Assembly (NCBI GenBank): GCA_947177515.1
Contig: CAMWUU010000063.1
Coordinates: 1-12,081, forward strand
Length of the DNA stretch: 12,081 bases
Source: an uncultured Lachnospiraceae bacterium
Lineage (GTDB): Bacteria > Bacillota > Clostridia > Lachnospirales > Lachnospiraceae
Reading direction: 5' to 3'
Shown here: piece by piece, positions 1-6,861 of the stretch
Layout: each line of letters opens with the position of its first letter
Numbering within the stretch: position 1 is the first letter of the stretch
The notes under the pieces: model-generated
Seen by the model: the letters and a program-made list of their open reading frames with translations, nothing else
The model's database searches: none
Told to the model about the DNA's origin: nothing
Program-made: the position numbers and the translations under genes

Positions 1-988
1 TCCCCACACGCCCCCGTTTCTCCTCCCCAAAACATCCAAACAGTACCCCATGCTGGTCCTGGCAGGTCAGGGTAAAGCTTGGTTCGCCTTCCCCCTTGAT
101 CCGCCGCCCATTCTGTCGTTTTTTTATGCGGTTTGGGGTAAGGACTGCCCGCACACAATCAGAATGTCTTTTGCAGAGGAACACCCCGGAGGTTTCCCCC
201 TTATGGTTCGTGATCCCTGCGTTCTGTTTCGCCATGACACTGCGGGATTCTTTTGTAAACTTTGCCCCACTACTCATGTCGATAAACGATGCACAGGGAA
301 GCCCACAAAGCTTCCGGTTTCCCTTTCCCCCTGTATTTCGTTTAACAGGCGCATCGTCTGCTCCGCTGACAGGAAATAGGTTTCGTCTACATCTTCCTCC
401 AAGATATCCAACAAGGTACACCCGTTCCCGGTGCTGCGGCACGCCGAAGTCCCTGGAGTTGACAATACACCATTCACAGCCATACCCTGCCTCCCATAAT
501 TCAGCGAGAACGGTGGTAAAATCCCTTCCTCCATTGCTTGACAGAAGATGCTTAACATTCTCAACGAGTAAGTATCGGGGTTTATTTTCGGTATCCGTGC
601 CTTTGAGCAGGCGAGCAACCTCAAAAAAGAGTCCGCTTCGCGTTCCATGTAGCCCTGCCATTCTCCCGCTGACACTAATGTCGGTACAAGGAAACCCAAA
701 AGCCCAGATTTCAGCCGTTGGAATTTCTCCTGCTGTAAGCTGTTTAATGTCCTTTGCGAACCATTCCCGCGGCTGATTCTCACATCCATCTTCCCCCTCC
801 CTGTGGCATAACCACGATATGTTCCCATCTCCCTTTGTCTTTTCTTTGCAGGGCAAAAGCCCATACATCGCCATGTAACTTCGGTTTGCATACATATCAA
901 TCTCAACATGACCGATACAGGTATGCCCGCTGCGCTCAAGTCCCCGCCGGAATCCCCCGATCCCAGCAAAAAGATCAAGAAATGTCAA
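1..988 (-). CDS. C5-cytosine DNA methyltransferase (C-terminus beyond window)
   Basis: This enzyme transfers a methyl group from S-adenosylmethionine to carbon 5 of cytosine in a specific DNA site. The reading frame is open from 988 to the left edge (329 codons visible). The family motifs appear in order: motif I DLFAGIGGFR (residues 5-14, SAM binding), motif IV FGFPCTDIS with catalytic Cys101, motif VI ENV (143-145), and motif VIII QHRERVY (185-191), then a variable region likely to hold the target-recognition domain. The usual PCQ reads PCT here. Residues about 46-74 look like an insertion between motifs I and IV. The start is TTG at 988-986; it overlaps the PrgI stop by four bases, which suggests translational coupling, and motif I begins at residue 5, so nothing seems to be missing. 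No partner restriction enzyme is visible. An orphan protective role (anti-restriction) within the transfer operon is inferred. The true C-terminus is outside the window. Confidence 0.93.
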   Translation of the reverse strand, partial: MTFLDLFAGIGGFRRGLERSGHTCIGHVEIDMYANRSYMAMYGLLPCKEKTKGDGNISWLCHREGEDGCENQPREWFAKDIKQLTAGEIPTAEIWAFGFPCTDISVSGRMAGLHGTRSGLFFEVARLLKGTDTENKPRYLLVENVKHLLSSNGGRDFTTVLAELWEAGYGCEWCIVNSRDFGVPQHRERVYLVGYLGGRCRRNLFPVSGADDAPVKRNTGGKGNRKLCGLPCASFIDMSSGAKFTKESRSVMAKQNAGITNHKGETSGVFLCKRHSDCVRAVLTPNRIKKRQNGRRIKGEGEPSFTLTCQDQHGVLFGCFGEEKRGRVG

Positions 989-1332
989 TCCCCCAATCCC
1001 TCCCCCTTTTTCTGTAATCCCCATTCATCCATCATACGGTAGGGGTAAATCTGCTGGCTGTGGCGGTAGCGCAGGAGATTTCCCAACTGGTCTACCACAC
1101 TCTGGTTGTTCTGGTCACGGGTACACATCATCACGCTGCCAAAAATGCCGGAAAGCACGGTAACAACCGTCAGTGCCACATTCCCTGTGGCAAGCCATAA
1201 AAGGGCTGCTATTACGCCGCCCACCAAAGCCCCCACCACACTCTGGGTCAGCTCCCGCCGCCCAAACCCGTGGAACAATTCCTTCCCCGGCTTTACCCCG
1301 GTTGGGATGTAAAGCCCCATTTCTTCTTCCAT
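985..1332 (-). CDS. PrgI family conjugal transfer membrane protein
   Basis: Small membrane protein (115 residues) of the PrgI type, part of the conjugative type IV secretion channel of Gram-positive elements and thought to correspond to VirB3 in position. The sequence shows the short N-terminal YIPTGVKPGKE segment typical of this family, two closely spaced hydrophobic helices (about residues 31-48 and 52-70), and a polar, basic C-terminal tail. The ATG at 1332 follows a clear GGAGG four bases upstream. It lies nine bases after the 69-residue membrane protein, and its stop overlaps the start of the methyltransferase. In related modules PrgI normally precedes the VirB4 ATPase; here the methyltransferase comes first, and VirB4 would have to lie beyond the left edge. 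Confidence 0.85.
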   Translation of the reverse strand: MEEEMGLYIPTGVKPGKELFHGFGRRELTQSVVGALVGGVIAALLWLATGNVALTVVTVLSGIFGSVMMCTRDQNNQSVVDQLGNLLRYRHSQQIYPYRMMDEWGLQKKGEGLGD

Positions 1333-1341
1333 TGCGCCTCC

Positions 1342-1551
1342 TCACCGATAATAATAAAAAACCAGTTCCTTGATCTGCCATACGGACTCGGCAAGGATAT
1401 AGAACAGCACTGTATTTTTTGCCCGTTTCTTATACTGCCCCTGCTCCTCCTGCGCACCCTCCAGCCGCACCATGCAGTAGACCAGGCGGAATGTCGCACC
1501 CAGCCGAACCAGGCTGACCACCGCCCTTGAAATCTCATCCAATGTAACCAT
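1342..1551 (-). CDS. small two-helix membrane protein of the transfer operon
   Basis: A 69-residue protein between the TrbL-like and PrgI-like genes. Two hydrophobic stretches are visible (about residues 8-28 and 46-60), separated by a charged loop rich in Glu, Gln, Lys and Arg; the tail ends in several tyrosines. The ATG at 1551 is preceded by AAAGGGGG at good spacing and starts ten bases after the TrbL stop, so it fits tightly between two real genes with no room for another frame. An 81-residue open frame overlapping it (1293-1538) has no membrane character and overlaps the PrgI gene, so I reject that one. I recognise the type as a small conserved hypothetical in such conjugative modules but know no function. 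A structural or assembly role in the channel is inferred from position only. Confidence 0.7.
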   Translation of the reverse strand: MVTLDEISRAVVSLVRLGATFRLVYCMVRLEGAQEEQGQYKKRAKNTVLFYILAESVWQIKELVFYYYR

Positions 1552-1561
1552 GCTGCCCCCT

Positions 1562-2404
1562 TTACTTCATCAGGTTCTTCGCCATACCGATTAACCGTAC
1601 CGAATGATAGACATTGTTTACCATTCCGCCACCCCCGCCGGACGGGACCATAAATTCCGCCAAGAATCTCGGTGTACGGATCGCAAGTGCGATACAGGCT
1701 GTCCCCCAGAAAATATTCATGTTGCCGCCCAGGTTCATCATCAGACCAACCCCCAGCTTACAGAGGGCAACCTGAACCACGACGGAAATCATGGACTGGA
1801 AAAATTTCATGACATAGTTTTTAAATATTCCCTTGTCATTGTCCAACAGCCCCACGCAGGCCAACGGCAGACCGACCCGCAGGATCAGGATTTCCAGCCC
1901 GCGCATTAAGAACTGGAAATACAGCATAAAGTAACTGATGACAAACACAAGCCCAAGGATGGCAGTCACAAGCCCCATTGAAGAAATCCCTTTTGTCCAT
2001 GCCTTCCAGTTATAATCAGTCGATACCCCCATGGCGGCAAGCAATTCGTCCGTCAGGTTTCCGGTAACGTCCGCCATCCAGCCATAAAGCACCGGGAAGC
2101 AGACGGCGATTGCGATTGCTTGTACAAAACGAATCACCAGGGCAATCGGTTCGTTGTCCGGGTCACCGTCCGTCCAGAGGACATAACACTCAAAACCTTT
2201 CTTCAGGAACTTTAAGATGATCAGCGACACGCCAAAACCGAGCAGGATGTCAAACAGTACCCCGACCATGCTCCCGCCTCCGCTGACTGTCATGTACTGG
2301 TCGGCATGGAGTGTCAGGGATGCCAGCCCGGAAAGCATCTGATCAATGTAGGCAATCGCACCGTTTAAAACGGATACAATCAGGGTTACAAGGAGTGCTT
2401 CCAA
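1562..2404 (-). CDS. TrbL/VirB6-like conjugal transfer channel protein
   Basis: Polytopic inner-membrane protein of the type IV secretion system, 280 residues from the chosen start. TrbL/VirB6 proteins form part of the membrane channel through which DNA passes. Several hydrophobic segments are visible, including an N-terminal helix, one near the segment LLGFGVSLIILKFL, and three or four in the C-terminal two thirds. A glycine run (PSGGGGG) lies near the C-terminus. The frame is open upstream to a TTG at 2425, but AGAAGGTGG sits just before a second TTG at 2404, so I prefer 2404; the longer form adds seven residues. It follows the SpoVG gene closely (27 bases) and precedes the 69-residue membrane protein by ten, consistent with one operon. 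No frameshift is seen. Confidence 0.85.
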   Translation of the reverse strand: MEALLVTLIVSVLNGAIAYIDQMLSGLASLTLHADQYMTVSGGGSMVGVLFDILLGFGVSLIILKFLKKGFECYVLWTDGDPDNEPIALVIRFVQAIAIAVCFPVLYGWMADVTGNLTDELLAAMGVSTDYNWKAWTKGISSMGLVTAILGLVFVISYFMLYFQFLMRGLEILILRVGLPLACVGLLDNDKGIFKNYVMKFFQSMISVVVQVALCKLGVGLMMNLGGNMNIFWGTACIALAIRTPRFLAEFMVPSGGGGGMVNNVYHSVRLIGMAKNLMK

Positions 2405-2431
2405 ACAACCACCTTCTTTCCGCAATAGGTC

Positions 2432-2722
2432 TTATTCCTGCCCCTCCGCCCATTCCGTCTGCATTTCCTCCCCCGGCTGGGCATGTGCGGCAAGCACACA
2501 GTCCTTAATCTGTTTGTATAGTTTCGGTGTGATCGGGAAACAAATATCGCGGTATTCGCCGGATGCAATTTCCCTGCTTGGCATAAACACGGTAAGCCCC
2601 TTCTGGCATTCCACCACGCGCACCCCAGTAATAAGGAATTCCCCATTTAAGCAGACCGTGGCGATTGCCTTCAGTTTCCCCTCGTCCCCATAACGTGCCA
2701 CAATTTTTGCCTTAACCTTCAT
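2432..2722 (-). CDS. spoVG: SpoVG family protein
   Basis: A 96-residue homologue of SpoVG, a small nucleic-acid-binding regulator known from Bacillus (septation/sporulation) and Staphylococcus (site-specific DNA and RNA binding, virulence and cell-wall control). The match rests on the MKVKAKI start, the FLITGVRVVE segment, the GLTVFMPSRE segment and the GEYRDICFPI segment, which line up in order with the conserved SpoVG core. The C-terminal tail past residue 75 differs and is Glu/Gln-rich. The ATG at 2722 follows a strong AAGGAGG. It sits inside the type IV secretion operon, between the DUF6133-type gene and TrbL. SpoVG-like genes are seen in related mobile elements. A role in controlling transfer genes or host septation is inference. 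Confidence 0.85.
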   Translation of the reverse strand: MKVKAKIVARYGDEGKLKAIATVCLNGEFLITGVRVVECQKGLTVFMPSREIASGEYRDICFPITPKLYKQIKDCVLAAHAQPGEEMQTEWAEGQE

Positions 2723-2830
2723 TAAAACCTCCTTGTATATGGTTTATATCATTTGGTAAAACATAGGATAAGGATGAGGGACAGGAAACTTACCCCCCCC
2801 TTCCTTATCCCCCATCCCTACATCAACCTC
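2723..2830. other. spacer with inverted repeat and C8 run
   Basis: This 108-base gap between the DUF6133-type gene and SpoVG contains an 8-base inverted repeat, GGATAAGG at 2766-2773 and CCTTATCC at 2803-2810, enclosing a run of eight C (2793-2800, G8 in the mRNA). The loop is long and no U-run follows, so it is a poor intrinsic terminator. A weak promoter-like pair (TTATCC, 17 bases, TATAAA on the minus strand) lies between the repeat and spoVG; it matches the -35 consensus poorly. Confidence 0.35.
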
Positions 2831-3082
2831 TTACCCCTGATAGTTAAACAGGGTGCGCACCTTGTCTGTTAAGGTTGGTAACACTGTATCTTTGAACAAC
2901 GTGTAAAGCCCCGCGAGCAGGAGTGCGCCGATTACAACGCTGATCAGGATTTTCAGGGCTGTATCAACAAAGCCTTCGCCGGACTTCTGCGCAAGCACAC
3001 AAGCAATCCTTTCCTTTGCGTGCATCCCCTTCATATACCCTTTTACTGCCAGCCTGCTCATGTTCTCTTTGATCTTTCTCAT
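2831..3082 (-). CDS. DUF6133-type single-pass membrane protein
   Basis: An 83-residue protein with a basic N-terminal 30 residues and one strong hydrophobic helix (about 44-64, within KILISVVIGALLLAGLYTLF), then a short tail that includes TVLPTL and ends in FNYQG. This pattern (GEGFVDTALKI, then the helix, then a short tail) matches the small DUF6133 proteins found beside conjugation genes of Firmicutes. No enzymatic motif is present. The ATG at 3082 follows AAAGGGG at rather long spacing (about 11 bases); an internal ATG eight codons later is possible. It lies after a 170-base structured spacer downstream of the pilin-like gene. A pilin-like or channel-assembly role would be a guess. Confidence 0.7.
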   Translation of the reverse strand: MRKIKENMSRLAVKGYMKGMHAKERIACVLAQKSGEGFVDTALKILISVVIGALLLAGLYTLFKDTVLPTLTDKVRTLFNYQG

Positions 3083-3106
3083 AGATTTGATCCCCTTTCT
3101 TTGGAT

Positions 3107-3120
3107 GGGCAGTCCTGCCC
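3107..3120 (-). repeat. palindromic hairpin upstream of the DUF6133-type gene
   Basis: GGGCAG and CTGCCC are separated by two bases, so the RNA could form a 5-base-pair stem with a four-base loop. It lies about 25 bases upstream of the DUF6133-type start, just before its Shine-Dalgarno sequence. It could affect translation or mRNA stability; this is inferred. Confidence 0.4.
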
Positions 3121-3137
3121 AAAATAATGTTGTTATA

Positions 3138-3169
3138 GTAAAGCCACAGGGATAATCCTGTGGTTTTAC
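3138..3169 (-). repeat. 13-bp inverted repeat between pilin-like and DUF6133-type genes
   Basis: Arms GTAAAGCCACAGG (3138-3150) and CCTGTGGTTTTAC (3157-3169) pair over 13 positions with one mismatch or G-U pair and a six-base loop. No U-run follows on the minus strand, so it is not a classical terminator. It could be an attenuator, a processing site or an mRNA stabiliser that sets different levels of the genes on either side. Confidence 0.5.
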
Positions 3170-3186
3170 ACGAATGGATTGTTACA

Positions 3187-3227
3187 GGGCAGATAAATTT
3201 TTACCGGACAGCGGTTTTTACCTGCCC
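3187..3227 (-). repeat. GGGCAG/CTGCCC inverted repeat after the pilin-like gene
   Basis: GGGCAG (3187-3192) and CTGCCC (3222-3227) frame two copies of GGTAAAAA on the minus strand and a small ACCG/CGGT inner stem. It starts about 25 bases after the pilin-like stop. The same six-base arm sequence recurs in the hairpin at 3107-3120. Function unknown. Confidence 0.35.
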
Positions 3228-3252
3228 CACGCCCCTTGCGGATGGATGTAAC

Positions 3253-3609
3253 TTACTTGTAATACCCCACAATAACCCCCAGTGTGGCACTCCCAAGCAC
3301 CGCACCGATACAGGATACAATCGCGGCAATGATGCGGCTGTTCCATTTTTTCTGATCCATCTCATCCGCTGCGGAACGACGGATACAAAAATAAATGATC
3401 AATAGCCCTGCCACCACTGGCGCAAGCACCATCAACCAGGTGGTTGCGTCCGCAATCAGCTTCTGTGTCCCCGTGGCAAGCTTGCTCCCTTCAATCTTTG
3501 TTGTTGCATACACCGTGCTTCCCCTTGCCAGTGCGACAAAAAGGGCGGTAAGTACAGATGCACCTACCGCCCGGAAACTGGACATTGCCCTTTTCCATTT
3601 CTTCTTCAT
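3253..3609 (-). CDS. VirB2/TrbC-like small membrane protein (pilin-like)
   Basis: A 118-residue protein with a basic N-terminus and hydrophobic stretch that reads as a signal peptide (residues 1 to about 35, possible cleavage after VYA), followed by two hydrophobic helices (about 57-77 and 92-113) joined by a short charged loop (RRSAADEMDQKKW). This two-helix layout after a long signal sequence is that of VirB2/TrbC pilin subunits, and small proteins with a very similar loop occur in Gram-positive conjugative elements. The ATG at 3609 follows GGAGGG. It lies 33 bases downstream of the coupling protein. Whether it forms a pilus or a membrane channel part is not settled by sequence; Gram-positive elements usually lack obvious pili. 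Confidence 0.7.
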   Translation of the reverse strand: MKKKWKRAMSSFRAVGASVLTALFVALARGSTVYATTKIEGSKLATGTQKLIADATTWLMVLAPVVAGLLIIYFCIRRSAADEMDQKKWNSRIIAAIVSCIGAVLGSATLGVIVGYYK

Positions 3610-3642
3610 CTTTCTTATTCCCTCCTTCTTTGTTTTGCAAAT

Positions 3643-5931
3643 TTACTGGTATCCTTTCCCGGATGCAAACATCGCCCCCGCCTGCCCTGCAAATGCCTGC
3701 GCCCTCTGCTGTGCTTCCTTTAACTGCAAGTCCTTGACATAGTACACCCAGATATTCCACAATGGGATTTCTTCCGTTTTGGATGATAAGATAGGGCGTG
3801 CCGCCTCCCTTACCTCCCGCACCTTCCGGTTATGTTCCATATCGCCCAGCCCGCACATCCGGTTAAAATACCATTGCGATAAGTCAGGGGCTTCCATCAC
3901 TGCTGGATGCCCCCTGCCTACCACGATCTGGTATGGTCTTGTGATCCTCCGTATCTCGTCCGTGGTCAGTAACTCCCGTGCCACCAGGCTGATGCTGTGC
4001 GAGCTGCTTGGGTTGGTATACTTTCCATGCTGGCTGGAAAGCTGGTAGACAGAGGTCGTGTATTTCCCCAGTTTGTCACATACTTCTTGCAAGGTTTCCC
4101 GGTCATCCGCCTGCAAATAGATCCAAGTCTGGCAGTTGGATTTTACAATCGCTGCCGTTTCCTTGTCATATTTCTGCGTGAGCTGCTCAAAACTCTGCAA
4201 AAACAGGTTGAACCGTACCCCGCGCCCGCCTGCCACGGTCAGCTTATTGGTGAAATCATTTAGTTTGGTAAAATTCCCGAATTCATCCAAGACAAAATTA
4301 ACGCGCCTTTCCAGCCGTCCGCCGCGCTGGTCTGATTGGCGCACCAGCAGTTCATATAGCTGGGATACCATCAGGCTTGCAATCGGGTAATAGGTTGTTT
4401 TCTCATCTGGCAGAACGATAAACAATGCCTGTTTTTTCCTTCCAATCTCTGCGATATTGTAATCACTTTGATGTGTGACGGCATAGACGGAACGGCTGGT
4501 GAACAGACGCAGTGTGGTCAGAGCCGAAGTATCAAAACTGCCCTTGGTACGGCTCGGTGCAACCTCCACGATGGAGAGCAATGCCCGTGCCGGGTGTTTT
4601 GGCGGCAGCTTTTTTAAGTATTCCTTCATTGGTGTTGTACTGCCCACTGCCTTGCTCATCTCCGCGATAAACCAATAAACATTTGTCAGGTTCTGGTACT
4701 CTGGGCGTTTCTGGTTATCCACTACCACACAGAGGATTGCCGCCGCGATTGTGGATTTCTCGCCGTTCTCCCAGATTTTCTCGTTGGAGGCGTTATCCCC
4801 GACAAGGATGTTGGTGATATCCCATGCATACATTTCCGCGCGCTCCATTTCCCCCTCGTCCACTGCGTCAATCACGGGCTGGAGAAGGTTGTAGCGGGTA
4901 CTTTTCCCTGGGGTTTTAAAGTCGATGCAGACCACCTCATACCCTAACTTTTCCAAGTAGTTTGAGGTATAATGGAACAGTTCGGCTTTTGGGTCGCTTA
5001 TAACAAGGCTTTCCCCGGCAAGCGCAATGGAGCAGATTGACTGGATAACCAGACACCGTGTTTTGCCGGAACGGGTTGCACCGATGGTCAGGGTGTGGGT
5101 ATCTTCCCCAACCATATACAGCATTTCTTTCCCGCCGGATTTCTCCATGCCGACCACGATGCCCCCTTTTTGAAAAAGCTGAAACGGGTCAGTATCATCC
5201 TGACCATCGACTGGGGGTATTTCCTGTTCTTCTTTTGCTTGGCTTCCCTGTTCCTGTTCTCTGGCGGCAACCGTGGCAGGTGGGATTTCATACCTGACAT
5301 TTTCAAAAGATTCATCCTCCTCCTTTTTTTGTATATTAGTGGGAAGCGTTTGGGAAATCTCCTGGCATTCCTCCCATCCCAAGTTTTTTTCTTCTTCCTC
5401 TTCTCCTGCCCTCTTCTTTGTCCCTGAAACCATGTCATTTTCTGGCACAGGTATTTTCTCTGTTTTGTTTCCCCCTTCCCCATCCTTATCCTGCATAAAG
5501 GGCAGGTCGTCATACCCGGTATCCAACAGCATCCGAACGATCTTGTTATGTGGGTCAAGAACCTGCGTATGGAATACTGTTTCTCGTTCATCCGGGCGCA
5601 GCCAGCGGGAAGAACCATGCTGGTACTGTCCAACCGGGGCAGGTGTGCAGATTTCCCCCGCTACCTGGATCAGCGGGCTTTGGTATGGACGGCTGTTCTG
5701 TAGCCAGAAAAGGATGCAACACAGTACAAGAAAACCCTCAAAAGACAGGAACAGGAGCATTTGCTGGCGTTCCGCAAACAAGCCATTAACACACTGTTTC
5801 AATGGCAGCAAAGTTAATGTGCCAGTCCGCCCGGAAAGCATCCCATGCAGGGTTGCTGTAAAAAGCAGATTGACCACGCTCCCTACTGCCATCAGGATCA
5901 GGCTTAAAATAAATTTTTCCTTTTTTCTCAT
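3643..5931 (-). CDS. virD4: VirD4-like type IV coupling protein (TraG/TraD family ATPase)
   Basis: This membrane ATPase links the relaxase-DNA complex to the secretion channel and helps drive DNA export. Of its 762 residues, two N-terminal membrane helices are seen (about 7-29 and 57-77). Walker A GATRSGKT is at about 284-291 and Walker B NFVLDE at about 545-550. Downstream segments typical of the VirD4/TraG family are present (FNLFLQSFEQLTQKY and SNCQTWIYLQ). Between the GSSRW segment (107-110) and the start of the ATPase core near 255 lies about 110 residues of charged, Glu/Lys/Gln-rich low-complexity sequence (about 145-250), which looks like an insertion. The ATG at 5931 follows GAGGAA. 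It starts 42 bases after the frameshifted gene and is followed by the pilin-like gene. Confidence 0.92.
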   Translation of the reverse strand: MRKKEKFILSLILMAVGSVVNLLFTATLHGMLSGRTGTLTLLPLKQCVNGLFAERQQMLLFLSFEGFLVLCCILFWLQNSRPYQSPLIQVAGEICTPAPVGQYQHGSSRWLRPDERETVFHTQVLDPHNKIVRMLLDTGYDDLPFMQDKDGEGGNKTEKIPVPENDMVSGTKKRAGEEEEEKNLGWEECQEISQTLPTNIQKKEEDESFENVRYEIPPATVAAREQEQGSQAKEEQEIPPVDGQDDTDPFQLFQKGGIVVGMEKSGGKEMLYMVGEDTHTLTIGATRSGKTRCLVIQSICSIALAGESLVISDPKAELFHYTSNYLEKLGYEVVCIDFKTPGKSTRYNLLQPVIDAVDEGEMERAEMYAWDITNILVGDNASNEKIWENGEKSTIAAAILCVVVDNQKRPEYQNLTNVYWFIAEMSKAVGSTTPMKEYLKKLPPKHPARALLSIVEVAPSRTKGSFDTSALTTLRLFTSRSVYAVTHQSDYNIAEIGRKKQALFIVLPDEKTTYYPIASLMVSQLYELLVRQSDQRGGRLERRVNFVLDEFGNFTKLNDFTNKLTVAGGRGVRFNLFLQSFEQLTQKYDKETAAIVKSNCQTWIYLQADDRETLQEVCDKLGKYTTSVYQLSSQHGKYTNPSSSHSISLVARELLTTDEIRRITRPYQIVVGRGHPAVMEAPDLSQWYFNRMCGLGDMEHNRKVREVREAARPILSSKTEEIPLWNIWVYYVKDLQLKEAQQRAQAFAGQAGAMFASGKGYQ

Positions 5932-5973
5932 CGGCTGAATTCCTCATCCCCTCCCTGCAATCCTATCAATCCC

Positions 5974-6815
5974 TTATCCCCCAATCCCATAGTCCACCTG
6001 TTCCCCAAATTCCCAGTCAGCTTCCTTTGTTTCTAATCCTATCTTTTTCTCTGCCCGTGTAGCTTCCTGTTCTGCCTCCAACTGCCCTGACAGAAACAAG
6101 TTTACCGGGGCATCCACCTCTGGGATTTGTGCTGTTTCTGGCATACACTGGTTATAAAGGGAAGTGTACGCGGGGTAATTCTTATGGAGTGACGCATGGA
6201 GGCTGTCCTCTGAAATAACAAGGGCGGCAACCTCATCAAAGATATTTTTTAGTTCATTTAAGGCAATAGCACTTTCCGGGGCATCGAAAAGGAGGTATTC
6301 CCCTCCCTTTTTCCATATCCGACCGCCGCCGGGGTCAGGAACTGGTCTGCAACTTTCCCATGTATGGCAAGCATTGTCCTGCTAGGGTCGTTCAGGAGAT
6401 AAATCCCATTTCGGATTTTCCTCATCCCGTCTATTCCATGTTCCAGTGTCAACCGTGGCGGCTGGCATTCACCAAAATAATCTGTCCAATTTAATTTCCC
6501 ATCCCGTTTCAGTTCCCCGATCTGTCCCATGATAAGTTTTTCCATCCTCCTACAGTCCGCAATGCGGCGCAACAGGATTTCATACAGTGGGACTCCCTTT
6601 ATATCCTTTCCATAGCAGAGCCATTCCCCGGATTCCTGCCCCATACGGACGGCTTTCTTTGACAGGAGTTCCCCTGCACTGCTCTTTTTGACCATAATTC
6701 CCTGTTGCTCTTTGCCATCCTGGTCTTTGGCAACAATCGCATAAACATCCAAGGCAATCTCGACACAGGTATTGATTGTCCCCCAAATTGACTTCCCCTG
6801 TGGTGGTTGGCTCAT
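5974..6815 (-). pseudogene. unrecognised protein, one-base frameshift (about 280 residues if repaired)
   Basis: I do not recognise this family. The ATG at 6815 follows AAAGGAGGGG at close spacing and the frame reads to a TAA at 6258 (185 residues). From about 6330 leftward a second frame is coherent to a TAA at 5974-5976 (LLFDAPESAIALNEL, then an acidic C-terminus). That frame has no ATG, GTG or TTG start near the junction and is closed upstream by a TAG at 6382-6384, so it cannot be a separate gene of that length. Adding one C to the CCCC at 6331-6334 (read as GGGG on plus) joins them smoothly as LTPGGGRIWKK. Sites resembling canonical -1 slippery heptamers are absent. The repaired protein has no obvious membrane segment or signal peptide and ends about 40 bases before virD4. 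An assembly error is also possible. Confidence 0.6.
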
Positions 6816-6861
6816 TTCCCCTCCTTTTCTGCCGCTCACGGCATCCAGAAAATAATAGTAT

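Noticed and set aside
96..776. 226-residue plus-strand frame
   Set aside because: Antisense shadow of the methyltransferase; low-complexity Pro/Ser/Arg composition and no ribosome site.
274..978. 234-residue minus-strand frame overlapping the methyltransferase
   Set aside because: It is a shifted frame of the methyltransferase gene. The correct frame carries all methyltransferase motifs and runs off the left edge.
2766..2810. Intrinsic terminator between DUF6133-type gene and spoVG
   Set aside because: The stem is only eight pairs with a very long loop and no U-run.
5273..5938. 221-residue plus-strand frame
   Set aside because: Antisense shadow of the coupling protein; Ser-rich composition from the acidic low-complexity region on the other strand.
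6325..6340. Programmed -1 frameshift in the gene before virD4
   Set aside because: The ACC CCG site does not follow the X XXY YYZ pattern, and I see no clear stimulatory structure. A one-base deletion or sequencing error is simpler, although recoding is not excluded.
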